A DNA stretch of 64,000 bases. It comes from Deltaproteobacteria bacterium (GTDB lineage: Bacteria > JADJOY01). Where the stretch lies: the NCBI GenBank assembly GCA_016713535.1, contig JADJOY010000004.1, positions 124,001-188,000 of the forward strand, in the 5' to 3' direction. Below the pieces are notes generated by a model. The model saw only the letters and a program-made list of their open reading frames with translations. It was not told the origin of the DNA and made no database searches. This document shows, in pieces, positions 58,558-64,000 of the stretch. Each line of letters opens with the position of its first letter. Positions within the stretch are counted from its first letter, which is position 1. The position numbers and the translations under genes were made by a program.

Positions 58558-60423
58558 ATGACGCAGCTCGAACGATTCCGCGCGTGGCTGGGTTCCCCGG
58601 CGGCGCGGCGCACCGGCACCGTGCCGCGCGGCGTCGCGGCGCTCGCGGTGGTGGCGCTCGCGTTCGTCGCCTACTGGAACTCGCTGTGGGGCGAGCTCGT
58701 CTACGACGACCTCCACACCGTGCGCGACAACCCCGGCATCCGCGGTTTCGCGGCGTTCTTCAGCTACCTGCCGTACCAGTTCCACCGTCCTCTGCTGATG
58801 TTCACGTTCGCGGCCAACTACCACTGGGGTGGGCTCGATCCGTACGGCTACCACCTCGTCAACGTGGCGCTGCACGCGCTCAACGTGGTGCTGGTGGGGG
58901 TGCTCGCGTCGAGGTGGCTCGCGCGCAGCGGGCTGGGGGCCGCGCGGCGCTCCGCGGAGCGCGCGGCGTGGCTCGCGGCGGCGCTGTTCGCGGTGCACCC
59001 GGCGCAGACCGAGGCCGTGAGCTACGCCGCGAGCCGCTCGTCGCTGCTCTCGACGAGCTTCATGCTGCTCGCGGTGCTGGTCTACTTCCGCGAGCTCGAC
59101 GCGCGCGGCGCGGTGCGCCTCGCGTGGCGTGGCTTCGGGCTCGCGCTCTTCGGCGCGGCCATGGCCACCAAGGAGATCGCGCTCGCGACTCCCGCGCTCC
59201 TCGTGCTCACCGACCGCGCGCTGCCGCCGGCGGTGGGAGCGCGGCGGCCGTGGCGGGCCTCGCTGCGCGGCGTGGCTCCGCACCTGTGGCTGCTCGCCGC
59301 GGGCGCCGCGGTGCGGATCATGCTGCAGCACGCGGTCGAGACCACCGACATCACGTGGTCGCTCCTCGACCACTGGCGCACCGAGGCCGGCGTGTGGCTG
59401 CGTTACGTGCAGCTCGTGCTGTTCCCGGTGAACCTGAACGTCGACCCTTCGATCGCGGTCGCGACTGCGTGGTCGTGGCACGAGAAGGCCGGCCTCGCGT
59501 TCCTGGCGGCGGCGATCGCGGGGGCGATCGTCGCCAACCGCCGGGCGCCGCTGGTGTCGATCGCGATCGGCTGGTTCCTGATCGCGCTCGCGCCCACGTC
59601 GCTGATCCCGCTCCAGGACTTCATCGCCGAGCGGCGGCTCTACCTCGCGATGGTGGGACCGGCGATCGCGGTGGGATGGGCGGTGGCCTGGCTCGGCGAA
59701 CGCGCGCGCTGGTCGCGTTCGGCGAGCGCTGCGACCCTCGCGATGCTGCTTTTCTTCGCGATCGGTACCGTGGCGAGGAACCGCGTGTGGTCGTCGGCGC
59801 TCACGCTCTGGACCGACACCGTCGCCAAGAGCCCCGACAAGGCCCGCCCTCACGGCAACCTCGCCACCGCGCTCGCGCAGGCGGGGCAGCTCGACGCCGC
59901 CTTCGCCGCGTACGACCGCGCCCTCGCGCTCAACCCCGAGCTGGTCGAGTACTGGATCGACCGCGCGAGCCTGAACCGTGTCGTGGGTCGCTACGACGAG
60001 GCCCTCGCGGACCTCGAGCAGGTGGTGGCCTCGCGCCCGCCCGACGACCGGCTCACCGCCGCCGCGTGGCACCAGATCGGCGAGGTCCACCTCGCGAAGA
60101 AGGATTACGATCGCGCCCTCGCGGTGTTCCAGACCAACGCCGCGCGCAAGGCAGTGCACCCGGAGACGTTCTTGCGCATCGGTCGAATCCACTACCTCCA
60201 GGGCGACCTCGCCAAGGCCGAGGAGGCGTTCCTCGAGTCGGTGCACCGCTGGTACTGGGACGCGGCCGGCCACAAGGCGCTCGCCTACGTGTACTACCAG
60301 ACCGGGCGCACCAAGGACGCGGTGCGCGAGCTCGGTGACGCGCTGCGGGTGGAGCCGGGCGATCGCGACGTCGCCGACGCGCTGGCCGAGATCGAGGCCG
60401 GGCGCCCGCTCAAGACGAAATGA
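58558..60423 (+). CDS. Multi-pass membrane protein with C-terminal TPRs (TMTC/PMT-like)
   Basis: The ATG at 58558 (GGGGG upstream) gives 621 residues. About ten membrane helices fill residues 24-420, with a lumenal-type loop near the start containing DDLHTVRDNPGIR and the EAVSYAASRSSLLSTSFMLL helix, both typical of TMTC-type mannosyltransferase-like proteins. From about 430 there are at least four tetratricopeptide repeats (for example AYDRALALNPELVEYWIDRA and KDYDRALAVFQTNAA) ending EIEAGRPLKTK. Family members transfer sugars from lipid carriers to proteins; bacterial roles are largely unknown. Its stop overlaps the ATG of the next membrane gene as ATGA. Confidence 0.85.
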   Translation: MTQLERFRAWLGSPAARRTGTVPRGVAALAVVALAFVAYWNSLWGELVYDDLHTVRDNPGIRGFAAFFSYLPYQFHRPLLMFTFAANYHWGGLDPYGYHLVNVALHALNVVLVGVLASRWLARSGLGAARRSAERAAWLAAALFAVHPAQTEAVSYAASRSSLLSTSFMLLAVLVYFRELDARGAVRLAWRGFGLALFGAAMATKEIALATPALLVLTDRALPPAVGARRPWRASLRGVAPHLWLLAAGAAVRIMLQHAVETTDITWSLLDHWRTEAGVWLRYVQLVLFPVNLNVDPSIAVATAWSWHEKAGLAFLAAAIAGAIVANRRAPLVSIAIGWFLIALAPTSLIPLQDFIAERRLYLAMVGPAIAVGWAVAWLGERARWSRSASAATLAMLLFFAIGTVARNRVWSSALTLWTDTVAKSPDKARPHGNLATALAQAGQLDAAFAAYDRALALNPELVEYWIDRASLNRVVGRYDEALADLEQVVASRPPDDRLTAAAWHQIGEVHLAKKDYDRALAVFQTNAARKAVHPETFLRIGRIHYLQGDLAKAEEAFLESVHRWYWDAAGHKALAYVYYQTGRTKDAVRELGDALRVEPGDRDVADALAEIEAGRPLKTK

Positions 60424-61802
60424 ACGCTCGCGCCTCGGGTCAACCGGCATCCGCGGCCGGCGCGGCGGGCGAGCGCCCGTGGCGCGCCGACGGGCCGCTC
60501 TACGCGCTGTGGGGCGCAGGCGCGTTGCTCGCGGCGGTGCTCTTCGGGGTGCTGGCGCTCCGCATCGACCCGGCGCGCAAGGTCATCCACGGCGTCGACG
60601 GCGTCGGCTACACGTTGTGGGTGCGAAGCCTGGTCGGCGACGGCGACCTCGACTTCGCCGACGAGATCGATCGCGTCCATCCCGGCGAGCTCCCCGGCGC
60701 GGACCAGCGCACCGAGACCGGACTGCGCCCGAACAAATACGGCGTAGGGGTGTCGCTGCTCGCGGCGCCCTTCTACCTGGCGGCGCGCGCAATCGATCAC
60801 GCCCGAGGGGCGTCAGGCGTGGAAGCCGAGGAAGGCTGGACGGTCGTCGATCGCGTGGCGCTCGCGCTCGCCTCGCTCGCCTGGGGTTTCGTGGGGCTGG
60901 TGCTCGCGCACCGGCTGGCGCTCCGGGTGTCGAGCCCGGCGGCCGCGGGTTGGGCGGTGTCGCTGCTCGCGGCGGGGACCAACGTCCTCTACTACTTCGT
61001 GCGCGAGCCCTTCCTGTCGCACCTCGACTCGCTGTTCGCGCTCGCGCTCGCGGCGTGGCTCACCGAGCGGGCGTGGCGGGTCGGCGGCGGGTTTCGCGCG
61101 TGGCTCGCCGTGGGCGCCGCCGCCGGCCTCGCGGCGACGGTGCGGCTCACCGGGATCCTCTACCTGGCCGTGCCGCTCGTGCTGCTCGCGTCCGATGCGA
61201 AGCGCGACGGCGCGTGGCGGCGCGAGCGCCTCGCGGGGCTCGCAGTGGGCTGGGTGCTGGGGATGGCGCCGCAGCTCGCGGCGTGGCGGATCGTGTACGG
61301 CTCGTGGTGGACCGACGCCTACGAAGGCGAGGGGTTCACGCACTTGTTCGCGCCGCGCCTGCTCGCGGTGCTCCTCTCGTCGCGTCACGGGCTGCTCGCG
61401 TGGAGCCCGCTCGTGGTGCTCGCCCTCGCCGGAGTGCCCGAGCTGCTCCGGCGCGCGCCGGTGTGGGGCCGCGCGCTGGCCGCGTGGGCGGGGCTCCTGT
61501 GGTGGGCGAACGCGAGCTGGGAGCAGTGGTGGCTCGGCCACAGCTTCGGCCACCGCGGGTTCATCTGCCTGTTCGCGTTCTTCGCGATCGGGCTCGCGGT
61601 CTTCCTCGATGGTCCCGCGCGGCGGGTCGATCGCCGCTGGCTGTCCGCCGCGATCGCGCTGGCGGTGCTCTGGAACGCGGCGCTGATGCTCGCGTACCTC
61701 GCCGAGATGGTCCCGTACTCGGGGAGCTTCTCGTGGTGGGGCTTCGTCACCAGCCTCCCCGATCTGCCCGCGGCGGCGTGGCGCAAGGCGCACGGCGGGT
61801 AG
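60420..61802 (+). CDS. Multi-pass membrane glycosyltransferase-like protein
   Basis: The 460-residue protein is translationally coupled to the preceding TPR membrane protein (ATGA overlap). About ten membrane helices begin with LYALWGAGALLAAVLFGVLAL. Early loops contain DGVGYTLWVRSLVGDGDLDFADE and PNKYGVGVSLLAAPFYLAARA, resembling the first periplasmic loop of the PMT/ArnT class of lipid-linked sugar transferases. The Asp residues in that loop are candidate catalytic residues. No sugar substrate can be assigned. A family 2 hairpin repeat follows. Confidence 0.8.
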   Translation: MNARASGQPASAAGAAGERPWRADGPLYALWGAGALLAAVLFGVLALRIDPARKVIHGVDGVGYTLWVRSLVGDGDLDFADEIDRVHPGELPGADQRTETGLRPNKYGVGVSLLAAPFYLAARAIDHARGASGVEAEEGWTVVDRVALALASLAWGFVGLVLAHRLALRVSSPAAAGWAVSLLAAGTNVLYYFVREPFLSHLDSLFALALAAWLTERAWRVGGGFRAWLAVGAAAGLAATVRLTGILYLAVPLVLLASDAKRDGAWRRERLAGLAVGWVLGMAPQLAAWRIVYGSWWTDAYEGEGFTHLFAPRLLAVLLSSRHGLLAWSPLVVLALAGVPELLRRAPVWGRALAAWAGLLWWANASWEQWWLGHSFGHRGFICLFAFFAIGLAVFLDGPARRVDRRWLSAAIALAVLWNAALMLAYLAEMVPYSGSFSWWGFVTSLPDLPAAAWRKAHGG

Positions 61803-61811
61803 GGGCCTGGA

Positions 61812-61884
61812 CCGGCTGGAGGGTCGTCGCTTCGTCGACGACCCCAGGGTGGGTTGGGGCGACCGACGAAGCGGTCGCCCTCCA
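61812..61884. repeat. Dispersed paired-hairpin repeat, family 2, copy 2
   Basis: Two hairpins, GGGTCGTCG/CGACGACCC and GGGCGACC/GGTCGCCC, are joined by a GTGGGTTG-like spacer and both are flanked by GGAGGG/CCCTCC. It is the inverse of the copy at 6523-6592, with changes that mostly keep the stems paired (GGCC arms there, GACC/GGTC here). It lies between the membrane protein gene and xseA. Confidence 0.8.
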
Positions 61885-61937
61885 GCACCCGCCGCACCCT
61901 ACGATTGGACCGCGTCCGCGCGTATGTTGGGCGCGCC

Positions 61938-64000
<2,063 letters not shown>

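Overview
The window is a very GC-rich chromosomal segment (roughly 70% G+C by eye) with strong G/C third-position bias. Exodeoxyribonuclease VII genes leading into an IspA-type prenyl synthase, a HemE-HemN-HemY-type haem cluster, several hybrid histidine kinases, CHAT/STAND and FHA proteins, and large secreted FG-GAP and CSLREA proteins together suggest a free-living Gram-negative bacterium of the former Deltaproteobacteria (Myxococcota or a Binatia-like lineage). That placement is inference. No phage, transposase, integrase, CRISPR array or rRNA was seen.

Layout. 1-6.5 kb: two tandem secreted Ig-like plus FG-GAP proteins, each closed by a strong hairpin terminator. 6.6-13.4 kb (minus): a 2-oxoacid dehydrogenase cluster with separate E1-alpha and E1-beta, an E2, an XRE-cupin regulator and a second, fused E1 alpha-beta; no E3 is present. 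13.7-25.8 kb: a small protein, a sialidase broken by an in-frame stop, a large CHAT-STAND-TPR protein, an SF2 helicase, a family 9 glycosyltransferase, a zinc alcohol dehydrogenase and an inorganic pyrophosphatase. 26.2-39.0 kb: a signalling island of two single-domain response regulators, four hybrid histidine kinases (one with an ethylene-receptor-like membrane domain) and a two-domain KaiC-like ATPase. 39.2-42.0 kb: an Old Yellow Enzyme and a PKD lipoprotein. 42.0-43.1 kb: a gene-free array of diverged tandem repeats rich in hairpins. 43.2-49.3 kb: an aminotransferase and a tightly packed run of four exported proteins ending in an OmpA-like protein. Then a tRNA-Glu, a patatin-like lipase, the haem genes hemE-hemN-hemY (minus strand), an SCP2-like protein, a BKACE-family enzyme, a double-FHA protein, two multi-pass membrane glycosyltransferase-like proteins, and xseA-xseB-ispA (ispA runs off the end).

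Two themes cut across the window. First, several families of short intergenic paired-hairpin repeats (REP/BIME-like) recur between genes, including inside the dehydrogenase and haem clusters. Second, at least seven genes are interrupted or locally scrambled by single-base indels, often next to short runs of one base, while the protein sequence on both sides remains intact. This looks more like sequence error than gene decay, so those genes are described as reconstructed loci.

The most interesting candidates are the CHAT-STAND protein with a substituted Walker A lysine, the ethylene-receptor-like hybrid kinase in a dense signalling island next to a KaiC-kinase pair, and the hairpin-rich tandem repeat array at 42-43 kb.
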